Assembly (NCBI RefSeq): GCF_010015445.1
Contig: NC_053123.1
Span: 1,889,579 to 1,953,578 of the forward strand
Direction of reading: 5' to 3'
DNA: 64,000 nt
DNA from: Perca fluviatilis
Taxonomy: Eukaryota; Chordata; Actinopteri; Perciformes; Percidae
This document shows positions 56,823 to 64,000 of this stretch, piece after piece. The position numbers and the translations under genes are program-made. Position 1 is the stretch's first letter. Each line of letters opens with the position of its first letter. The notes under the pieces were generated by a model. It was not told the DNA's origin, searched no databases, and saw only the letters and a list, made by a program, of their open reading frames with translations.

Positions 56823-56912
56823 TTTGCTGCATGTCATTCCTCCTCTCTCTCTCTTCTTTACCTGTCTTCAGCTGTCATGTCAATTAAACGCGTAAAATGG
56901 CATAAAAAAAGA
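56823..56912 (+). mobile_element. tRNA-derived SINE, 3' half
   Basis: TTGCTGCATGTCATTCCTCC, CTCTCTCTC, CCTGTCTTCAGCTGTCATGT, CGTAAAATGGCATAAAAAAA: the body and tail of the same SINE family without the promoter-bearing head. 5' truncation is common. Confidence 0.75.
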
Positions 56913-57055
56913 CGAGGAATTCCAGTTGAATTTGTCAACAGTCAGCAGCCTGTGTTGCTTTTAAACTCTGACTGTTGGCCAATGTTGTAGGTCGCTTGTG
57001 TGAAGCATGGAATTTAAGTTGAAAATAAGGTCAGATGTGTGTTGACCTATTCTCG

Positions 57056-57430
57056 CATTGCAGGCCTTCCTCCACAGCGCTGCGGAGGAAGGTCTGGCTA
57101 GTCCACACAGCATTCGGGGATTGGAGAAAAACCTGCTCTGGTTTATTGGCATTTCTTTAAACCAATCACAATCGTCTTGGGCGGTGCTTAGCGCCAGACA
57201 GAGCCACGATGCCTCTGCTAAACAGCCTCTGGAAGGAACTTGTTTTGGTGGAACATGTGTACGTTCAAAAGTAGTTTTAGTCGTGCAACAGAAAACTCAG
57301 ATTGGATAGTCTAGCTAGCTGTCTGGATTTACCCTGCAGAGATCTGAGGAGCAGTTAACCATAGTCCTCACAAATCCACCGGAGGTTAGAACGCCAACAC
57401 AAAGGAAGAGGAAGGGGACGCAAGTAGACT
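57056..57430 (+). mobile_element. Palindrome-ended repeat family, longest copy
   Basis: It starts with the hairpin CTTCCTCCACAGCGCTGCGG AGGAAG, then GTCTGGCTAGTCCACACAGC, GGTTTATTGGCATTTCTTTA, and ends near CCTCCGGTGGATTTGTGAGG read in reverse. Copies lie at 17105, 41640 and 62692. No coding capacity and no clear TSD; the superfamily is unknown to me. Confidence 0.75.
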
Positions 57431-57691
57431 CAATTTCGACCTGAACAACCGGAATAAACGTTACAGTATACTAGACACATGAAAGCTCTTGTGAAGCTTC
57501 AGGAGATGATGTTTGATTCTAAAGAACTAGCCAACAATATAACGACCTACAATTCCAGCTGAGATGATTAGACCATTAAACACACAACTGGTTGGATCCT
57601 TTACTCTTTCTACAATGGGAGGAGAGTTCTGCTTTGAGTACTTTTACTTTTAATACTTTAAGTACATTTTCCTGATGATACTTTTACTTAA

Positions 57692-58206
57692 AGAGGCTTT
57701 ATGCAATTTGGCCATTTCTTCTCTGTTTTCTCTCTTTTTGGTGACAGGTTTCTCTATAGAGCCCCCCCTACAGCTTCAGAATAGATATTTGACAGCTCCT
57801 ATGTTTACAGGGGTCTGACTCCTCTCTCGGTCAGTCTGCCGTTTCCTCTTTCTCTGTTCCTCCGACAATGCTTTCCTAGCTTTCTGCTTCTTTTTTGCCG
57901 ACTCAGCCATGATGATAGTGTGAAAAACTCCATCGCTACCTTGTTAGCCGGTTCGTGAACGGACGTATGCGTTCAGTGCCGTGAAGCAATTCGTTACATG
58001 GTGAGACCTGATATCACGCCATACTTCCTGACACTGAGGCCGGCATCTTGCCGGCTGAAAGTTGCAAGGGGGGTTTTTCCGCTCACAGGCGCTAGGGGGG
58101 AGCGAGACGACCACCATTCAACCCGAAAAAGTCATATAACCATTCTAATGACTCCGATGTTGTTCAGTTGAGGTAAATTAAACTAAAGAAACTGCATAGT
58201 TCTCCT
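57692..58206. mobile_element. TTAA-flanked MITE (AGAGGCTTTATGCAATTT family)
   Basis: It starts AGAGGCTTTATGCAATTTGG and ends AAACTGCATAGTTCTCCT. TTAA lies at 57688-57691 and 58207-58210, the latter shared with the next element. No coding capacity. Confidence 0.85.
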
Positions 58207-58210
58207 TTAA

Positions 58211-59312
58211 AGTGCTCATATTATGCTCATTTTCAAGTTCATAATTGTATTAAGAGTATGAGGGCGTGCCACGCTAGCAGCTAGGTAAGGACTACTAGCC
58301 AGTCAGAAGCAGAGTATGAGGGCATGCCCTGACAGTACCTAGGTAAGGACTACTAGCCAGTCAGAGGCAGAGTATGAGGGCATGCCCTGACAGTACCTAG
58401 GTAAGGACTACTAGCCAGTCAGAGGCAGAGTATGAGGGCGTGTCCTTACAGTACCTAGGTAAGGACTACTAGCCAGTCAGAAGCAGAGTATGAGGGCGTG
58501 TCCTTACAGTACCTAGGTAAGGACTACTAGCCAGTCAGAAGCAGAGTATGAGGGCATGCCCTGACAGTTCCTAGGTAAGGACTACAAGCCAGTCAGAAGC
58601 AGAGTATGAGGGCGTCCCTGACAGTACCTAGGTAAATGACTACAGCCATTAAAGCAAATGAGGGCGTGTAGCTAGGTAAGGACTACTAGCCAGTCAGAAG
58701 CAGAGTATGAGGGCGTGCCCTGACAGTAGCTAGGTAAGGACTACTAGCCAGTCAGAAGCAGAGTATGAGGGCGTGCCCTGACAGTACCTAGGTAAGGACT
58801 ACTAGCCAGTCAGAAGCAGAGTATGAGGGCGTGCCCTGACAGTAGCTAGGTAAGGACTACTAGCCAGTCAGAAGCAGAGTATGAGGGCGTGCCCTGACAG
58901 TAGCTAGGTAAGGACTACTAGCCAGTCAGAAGCAGAGTATGAGGGCGTGCCCTGACAGTACCTAGGTAAGGACTACTAGCCAGTCAGGAGCAGAGTATGA
59001 GGGCATGCCCTGACAGTACCTAGATAAGGACTACTAGCCAGTCAGAAGCAGAGTATGAGGGCGTGCCATGCTAGCAGCTAGGCGAGCATTATAACGTGTG
59101 TTCCAAAGTGACCATGTTTGTCTCTGAAGTAAAGGCTGGACTACAATAGAGCTGTTTGGAGCAGTTGGTGAACAGTGTTTTCTGTTGGAGATGGTAAGTC
59201 CCTTTGGGGGGGACTTTGGGCTTTTTCACTTTGTAAACCTATAACGTGCACAAAAAAGATATATAACACAATAAATGAAAGGGAAAAAGCCAAAAAGCAT
59301 AATATGAGCACT
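58211..59312. mobile_element. TTAA-flanked MITE with internal minisatellite
   Basis: It starts AGTGCTCATATTATGCTCAT and ends AGCATAATATGAGCACT, between TTAA at 58207-58210 and 59313-59316. The non-repetitive part is only about 260 bp; most of the length is the 58-bp minisatellite at 58254-59090. No transposase. Confidence 0.9.
58254..59090 (+). repeat. 58-bp minisatellite, about 15 units
   Basis: Unit: AGAGTATGAGGGCGTGCCCT, GACAGTACCTAGGTAAGGAC, TACTAGCCAGTCAGAAGC. Unit starts fall at 58254, 58312, 58369, 58427, 58485, 58543, 58601, about 58653 (degenerate), 58702, 58760, 58818, 58876, 58934, 58992 and 59050. Variants at the join (CAGTACC, CAGTAGC, TTACAGTACC) cluster in neighbouring units, a sign of local duplication. 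First and last units carry GCTAGCAGCTAG, probably the founder form. Confidence 0.97.
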
Positions 59313-59329
59313 TTAAGTAATATTTTAAA

Positions 59330-59706
59330 TGCAGATGTTTAACTTCGGGTGATAATTCTCTGTCATCATTACAAGGAACCCCTTTCACACGTTTCAAGTA
59401 ACTTGCCAAATACTGGCGTAGAACGTGGTTTTAGCAGTCTCACAAGGCGAATATAAGCGCTGCAAACAAAGCAAAGCATGCAAAAACACCTGAATGGTCC
59501 TTGAGCAGTCATTCAATGATCAGGGAACATGTTGTACCAACGAGTACCAGAATGTCTTCCCGTTATATCTTAGGACATTGTGTTTCTCTGATCCCAATTG
59601 TGACTTAGAGTCAGACGGCATTCATACCAGTCAGATTCTTTTGTAATTGGTTGGCACACCCATAGAGAAACAATGAATCCTTGTGTCATTCGGCACTTTG
59701 CCAAAG
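59330..59706. other. No gene seen
   Basis: Unique sequence between the split MITE and the Tc1-like element; nothing recognised. Confidence 0.5.
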
Positions 59707-59966
59707 TACACTGCTCAAAAAAATAAAGGGAACACTAAAATAACACATCCTGGAGTTGAATGAATGAAATAATATTATTAAATATTTTTTTCTTTACATA
59801 GTTGAATGTGCTGACAACAAAATCACGCAAAAATTATCAATGGAAATCAAATTTATCAACCCATGAAGGTCTGGATTTGGAGTCACACTCAAAATTAAAG
59901 TGGAAAACCACACTACAGGCTGATCCAACTTTGATGTAATGTCCTTAAAATAAATCAAAATGAGGC

Positions 59967-60804
59967 TCAGTAGTGTGTGTGGCCTCCACGTGCCTGTATG
60001 ACCTCCCTACAACACCTGGGCATGCTCCTGATGAGGTGGCGGATGGTCTCCTGAGGGATCTCCTCCCAGACCTGGACTAAAGCATCCGCCAACTCCTGGA
60101 CAGTCTGTGGTGCAACGTGGCGTTGGTGGATGGAGCGAGACATGATGTCCCAGATGTGCTCAATTGGATTCAGGTCTGGGGAACGGGCGGGCCAGTCCAT
60201 AGCATCAATGCCTTCCTCTTGCAGGAACTGCTGACACACTCCAGCCACATGAGGTCTAGCATTGTCTTGCATTAGGAGGAACCCAGGGCCAACCACACCA
60301 GCATATGGTCTCACAAGGGGTCTGAGGATCTCATCTCGGTACCTAATGGCAGTCAGGCTACCTCTGGCGAGCACATGGAGGGCTGTGCGGCCCCCCAAAG
60401 AAATGCCACCCCACACCATTACTGACCCACCGCCAAACCGGTCATGCTGGAGGATGTTGCAGGCAGCAGAATGTTCTCCACGGCGTCTCCAGACTCTGTC
60501 ACGTCTGTCACATGTGCTCAGTGTGAACCTGCTTTCATCTGTGAAGGGCACAGGGCTCCAGTGGCGAATTCTATTCTATTCTATTCTATTGGCGGAGGTA
60601 GCGGTCCTGCTGCTGGGTTGTTGCCCTCCTACGGCCTCCTCCACGTCTCCTGATGTACTGGCCTGTCTCCTGGTAGCGCCTCCATGCTCTGGACACTACG
60701 CTGACAGACACAGCAAACCTTCTTGCCACAGCTCGCATTGATGTGCCATCCTGGATGAGCTGCACTACCTGAGCCACTTGTGTGGGTTGTAGACTCCGTC
60801 TCAT
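59967..60804 (-). pseudogene. Tc1-like DD34E transposase, internally deleted
   Basis: The enzyme cuts and pastes the element at TA sites. The N-terminal piece (60804-60586, start at [10 protein letters not shown]) has the first helix-turn-helix, [20 protein letters not shown], and the GRPR-like arginine stretch RRRGGGRRR, then stops at TAG 60586-60588. The C-terminal piece (about 60580-59967) resumes at RHW, then PFTDESRF (first Asp), VMVWGGIS, LLMQDNARPH (second Asp) and SPDLNPIEHIWD (Glu, 34 residues after the second Asp). It ends normally at HTHY. Roughly 70-80 residues between LRQ and RHW are absent compared with usual family members, replaced by an ATTCT repeat, and the two halves are in different frames. 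All three catalytic acids remain. Confidence 0.95.
60567..60590. repeat. ATTCT pentanucleotide repeat at a deletion junction
   Basis: Four ATTCT units sit exactly where the transposase loses its middle. On the coding strand they introduce the TAG stop and the frameshift. Confidence 0.9.
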
Positions 60805-61113
60805 TCTACCACTAGAGTGAAAGCACCGCCAGCATTCAAAAGTGACCAAAACATCAGCCAGGAAGCATAGGAACTGATAAGTGGTCTGTGGTCACCACCT
60901 GCAGAACCACTCCTTTATTGGGGGTGTCTTGCTAATTGTCTATAATTGTCTATAATTTCCACCTGTTGTCTATTCCATTTGCACAACAGCCTGTGAAATT
61001 TATTGTCAATCAGTGTTGCTTCCTAAGTGGACAGTTTGATTTCACAGAAGTGTGATTGACTTGGAGTTACATTGTGTTGTTTAAGTGTTCTCTTTATTTT
61101 TTTGAGCAGTGTA

Positions 61114-61611
61114 TTATTCCAGGACTTCTGTAACAACCTCCAAAAACTTATCTCGGTCAAAGCCTTGAAAACTGTATCTGTAGCTCCCAGGTGCGAATGT
61201 ATATCCGTGTAAATGTGAAGCTGTGCCTCGCTGCAAAAGAGCATGCACGCTCAGCAAACCCTCCCCTGCATAAATAAAGGTTGACTTACTTAATATAACC
61301 TGAGCTATAATTTCCTACTCCTCGGAGACCAATTCATCTCGTAGTGAAGTTTGTCCTGTGTGGTTATGTAACTGATCCTTGATCAGTTCATAAAGAGCAA
61401 AGCATTTTATGATATCAGCTCTGGAGACTATGAGCTTACATTATTAATATGACATTACTCAAACTAACATGACTTCCTTTTAAATAATCGTACTTTTCCT
61501 CAGTTCCTGTTCTTTTGCAGCGGGTCTTATTATTGAATTATTTATTTAAAGGGCACCATGGTAACGGGTATGAGAACAAACCGTCCTCTGTAGTTCATAC
61601 ACTACCGGCAC
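61114..61611. other. No gene seen
   Basis: Unique AT-rich sequence; nothing recognised. Confidence 0.5.
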
Positions 61612-62231
61612 AAATTTAATTTTGCGGCTTCGGATTTGGCCGAATATTGGGCTTTTTGACAGGGTTCGGTTTCTGCCGAACCTTAGAATTTTTTTCCACC
61701 GAACCAAACCCTACGCTTGCACTACGCGCACTACGCTGGTCGACGTAGTGATGGCGCCGTTGATTACGGGAAGATGTTTCCGTAGGTGGAGCGTTAAATG
61801 CAGTAGGCTATGAGAAAGTAGAAATGGAACTGGTGAGCAGAAAAAGTGTTGTTTGGCAGTACTTTCAGTCAAAAGAAGGAGATTCAAGTCCAGCTACATG
61901 TTCAATTTGCAATGCTGATTGGTCTGGTGGTGGCGAGGACCCTAAACTATACACAACATGGTCGCTGTTACAACATCTGGTATGAAACATCCAAAAGAAT
62001 ACGAGTTGTGCATGAAGGAATCTCCAGACAGCAGCCAAAACACAGCAACTTCAGGTACGGCAAAGGAAGGACAGTCCCAGCTAAAAACTGGTGTTAACCA
62101 CACAACCATTACCACCTTTGCTAGCCCTGGGAGTAGGATTCGGTATTCGGTATCGGATTTGGCAAAATCTTAACCAGTGGATTCGGTATTTCTGCCGAAC
62201 CCCAACAATCTGGATTCAGTGCATCCCTAAA
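61612..62231 (+). mobile_element. hAT transposon fragment with BED finger
   Basis: The right end is GGATTCAGTGCATCCCTA, the minus-strand form of a fish hAT start (TAGGGATGCACTGAATCC). Both sub-termini repeat TTCGGTATTTCTGCCGAACC-like words (also 61665-61690). The left terminus is worn. Between them lies the start of a BED-finger transposase; the catalytic core is absent. Confidence 0.7.
61824..62120 (+). pseudogene. BED zinc-finger N-terminus of a hAT transposase
   Basis: BED fingers let hAT transposases bind DNA. From ATG 61824: MELVSRKSVVWQYFQSKEGD, then ATCSICNADW, then PKLYTTWSLLQHL, stop at 61983-61985. The aromatic W..YF lead, Cys-x2-Cys and first His are in place. The rest (HPKEYELCMKESPDSSQN) continues in another frame from about 61988, so one frameshift breaks it. 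ZBED-type host genes share this fold, but the adjacent hAT end makes a transposon origin much more likely. Confidence 0.75.
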
Positions 62232-62359
62232 AGCAATGTTAGAATGTAGCCAACAACAAGCACACAATAAACACATTCATAATAATAGATAATATTTTGC
62301 GCCCACTATAGAGCTATCTTTTTGTAAAAGAAACGGATCATCATGGTTAACGCATTCTC

Positions 62360-62690
62360 ATAAACGACTTTGGTAGAAATAGAGTGAGAGTAAAAGTCTT
62401 AAATATCAGATATTTACTGTACTTAAGTATCAAAAGTAATTTATGAAATAAAATATACTTAACTATTTGAAGTAAAAGTAAATAAATAAAAACTTTGATT
62501 ATGAACTTTATTGGGGCTTCCTTAAAATATTTTTGAAGTTCTTTTCAAAGTTTTTGTAATTTTTCTCCAAATTTTGGGCATTTTTTCAGACGTTTTTGTC
62601 GGGGTTTTTTCTGACGTTTTGACACTTTTCCAAACCTTTTTCCAGGTAAAGAGCTGCTGGAATTTTTTCTGTTATTTTATGGATTTATTT
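62360..62690. mobile_element. hAT MITE remnant (AAGTAAAAGTA family) and T-rich tract
   Basis: GACTTTGGTAGAAATAGAGT, AGAGTAAAAGTCTTAAATAT and TACTTAAGTATCAAAAGTAA match 35228-35330. 62520-62650 is T-rich with repeated GACGTTTTTG-like units similar to 43220-43400. No ends found. Confidence 0.55.
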
Positions 62691-62691
62691 C

Positions 62692-62908
62692 TTAGAGTGC
62701 ACCAAAACAAGTTCCATCCCGAGGCTATTTAGCAGAGTCACCGTGGCTCCGTCAGGCACTCGGCGCCGCCCAAGACGATTGTGATTGGTTTAAAGTAATG
62801 CCAATAAACCAGAGCACGTTTTCCTCCCATCCCTGAATGCCGTGTGGACTAGCCAGACCCTCCTCCACAGTGCTGTGGAGGAAGATCTGGCTATGCAAGA
62901 CTAAGGTA
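62692..62908 (-). mobile_element. Palindrome-ended repeat family, copy with intact hairpin
   Basis: ACCAAAACAAGTTCCATCCC, CGATTGTGATTGGTTTAAAG and CCCATCCCTGAATGCCGTGT match 57056-57250 in reverse. It closes with the hairpin CCAGACCCTCCTCCACAGTG / CTGTGGAGGAAGATCTGG. Confidence 0.75.
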
Positions 62909-62909
62909 C

Positions 62910-63758
62910 TGTTAAATCACAGAAGGCCCTGAGGAGAATCTGAGATTTACATTAAGCTATAAGAATGATTCACTTTATCCTGATTTCTACCAACATTTTT
63001 TCACACACCATTTTCATTTTTGTTATGCCTCCCCCCCTGCGGCATTAAAATGAGTTCTGGGTGTGTCGATGCAATGCAAACACTGACTAACGCAAGTGAT
63101 CAACATATTTTGTGGTTTGCCACTTTGTTTGCAATTGCAGTTAAGCGGCTACCAGAAATAGCTGCATTCTGAGTCATGATCACCGCAAAGTTATTTGTTA
63201 CTGTCTTGGCAGCCTGATGCGATACCTACAGCATACATGCCTGAACTTGTTACCTTCTGAGGACAAAGCAGAGAGAGCTTCTGTGGAAAGAAAAACTTTA
63301 ATTAAAACTGCATTAGTTGCAGTAGGGATGGTAGACAAGAGCAATATTTTCCATCCAACTGGCGAGTAAAGGAGTGTAACAAATGTGCGGGCTGCAATTA
63401 AAATGTCACTCACAGGCTTTAATTGGCTGTAATTATTGTTGTGTGTCATGAGGTCAGTGAGGAAACAATCTTTTTCAGGAGCAGGCAGCTCTTTCTCACA
63501 CCTTAGCTATTTTAAGCTTGGTTTAAAAATGTTTGCACACATTGAAAGAAGAAAAGAAGATGAGAGACCTTATCAAATGGCTGTTATTGACTAAGGCTTC
63601 ATGTACACCGCTACATTTTGGTTTTGAAGCGGAGTTTTGAGCCAAAAGTGATCTCCGTGCACACAAGTGTTTTTTAGCTCCAGTAGAAGAACTAATCTCC
63701 GTTGAAACTAACACGTCCAAACCAAAATATCTCAAAAACATTCTCATATACTGGGCAT
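62910..63758. other. Apparently single-copy DNA
   Basis: No gene or element recognised. 63100-63440 is non-repetitive with AATTAAAACTGCATTAGTTG and GGCTTTAATTGGCTGTAATT words; any regulatory role is untested. Confidence 0.5.
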
Positions 63759-63761
63759 TAG

Positions 63762-64000
63762 TGGTGTGCGATACTGCAAAATTTGGTATTGATCTGATAC
63801 CAAGTAAATACAGGGCCAGTATCACAGATACCGATACGATACCACTACGATACCAATACTTTTTAATAATTAAGGTGGATGCATCATCAAATTGCAAAAT
63901 CTGAATGAATTCTCATGACCTTTAAGTGTTTTTGTGTTTTTTTTATTAATAAATTAAAACCCTGACAGAGTTTTCATATGCTTGTATACATTTGTTGTGT
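63762..64000 (+). mobile_element. hAT-like MITE, left part, cut by the window edge
   Basis: TAGTGGTGTGCGATACTGCA, GGTATTGATCTGATACCAAG and CGATACGATACCACTACGAT are the start of a familiar fish hAT MITE rich in GATACC words. The right end should lie beyond 64000. Confidence 0.6.

Larger units (their letters stand above)
57625..59360 (-). mobile_element. hAT MITE (AAGTAAAAGTA family) split by two TTAA elements
   Basis: GAGTACTTTTACTTTTAATA and AGTACATTTTCCTGATGATA up to 57688, then AGTAATATTTTAAATGCAG from 59316, together match the reverse of 13010-13080. The interruption falls exactly at the family's ACTTAAGT, where both TTAA elements inserted. Its outer ends are not preserved. Confidence 0.75.
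59709..61111 (-). mobile_element. Tc1-like transposon, 1,403 bp
   Basis: The TIRs are CACTGCTCAAAAAAATAAAG and its mirror CTTTATTTTTTTGAGCAGTG; GGGAACACT also pairs with AGTGTTCTC. TA at 59707-59708 and 61112-61113 is the expected Tc1/mariner target duplication. The near-identical ends and long readable transposase suggest a fairly young insertion. The transposase on the minus strand is internally deleted. Confidence 0.97.

Noticed and set aside
58254..59090. CRISPR-like array
   Set aside because: Units are contiguous 58-bp repeats without unique spacers, in a eukaryotic MITE.

Overview
The window looks like nuclear DNA of a spiny-rayed (acanthomorph) teleost fish. The basis is the repeat content: tRNA-derived SINEs ending in a CTAAAATGCC-type tail, a V-SINE, L2/Maui-like and Rex1/Jockey-like LINEs, Tc1-like, hAT-like and P-like DNA transposons, many TTAA-flanked miniature elements, and long CA/GT arrays. 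There are no operons, ribosome binding sites or prokaryotic gene layout. I recognise no intact host protein-coding gene on either strand. Every coding stretch I can name is a broken piece of a transposable element. The window is therefore best read as intergenic or deep intronic sequence, with more than thirty mobile-element insertions set in apparently single-copy DNA.

Layout. 0-4.1 kb: a hAT-like MITE, then a frameshifted LINE reverse transcriptase split by a 564-bp inverted-repeat element. 4.1-7.3 kb: a foldback element hit by an 824-bp element (itself carrying a SINE), a 1,143-bp hAT and a second SINE. 7.6-13.5 kb: a TTAA element, a hAT with a second element nested in it, a weak candidate first exon, and another hAT MITE. 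13.5-21.2 kb: a second copy of the nested family, a LINE scrap, a 1.76-kb TTAA element holding a 153-base T run, and a hAT with a perfect 8-bp target-site duplication (TSD). 21.2-30.8 kb: mostly unique sequence, a 90-bp near-perfect palindrome, SINEs and two more TTAA elements. 30.8-35.1 kb: a 3.8-kb P-element-superfamily transposon with a split THAP zinc-finger domain and its own nested insertions. 35.1-47.6 kb: a hAT MITE, a mobile fragment carrying the start of a RecQ-like helicase, a Tc1 scrap, a long GT array, a hAT, a third copy of the nested family interrupted by a V-SINE, and a LINE tail. 47.6-53.2 kb: a possible Harbinger-like composite containing a 250-270 bp tandem repeat and an L2-type LINE whose catalytic motif is deleted. 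53.2-64 kb: unique DNA, a hAT MITE hit twice at one TTAA site (one of the insertions carries a 58-bp minisatellite), a nearly full-length Tc1-like element with an internally deleted transposase, a BED-finger hAT fragment and remnants.

No genes work together here as a pathway. What the sequence records is the order of insertion. TSDs could be read at many elements, and nesting gives relative ages at six places. All family names rest on terminal motifs, TSD length and translated motifs seen by eye. No database search was run. Several terminal inverted repeats and family assignments are recognised from general knowledge of fish repeats and carry matching uncertainty.
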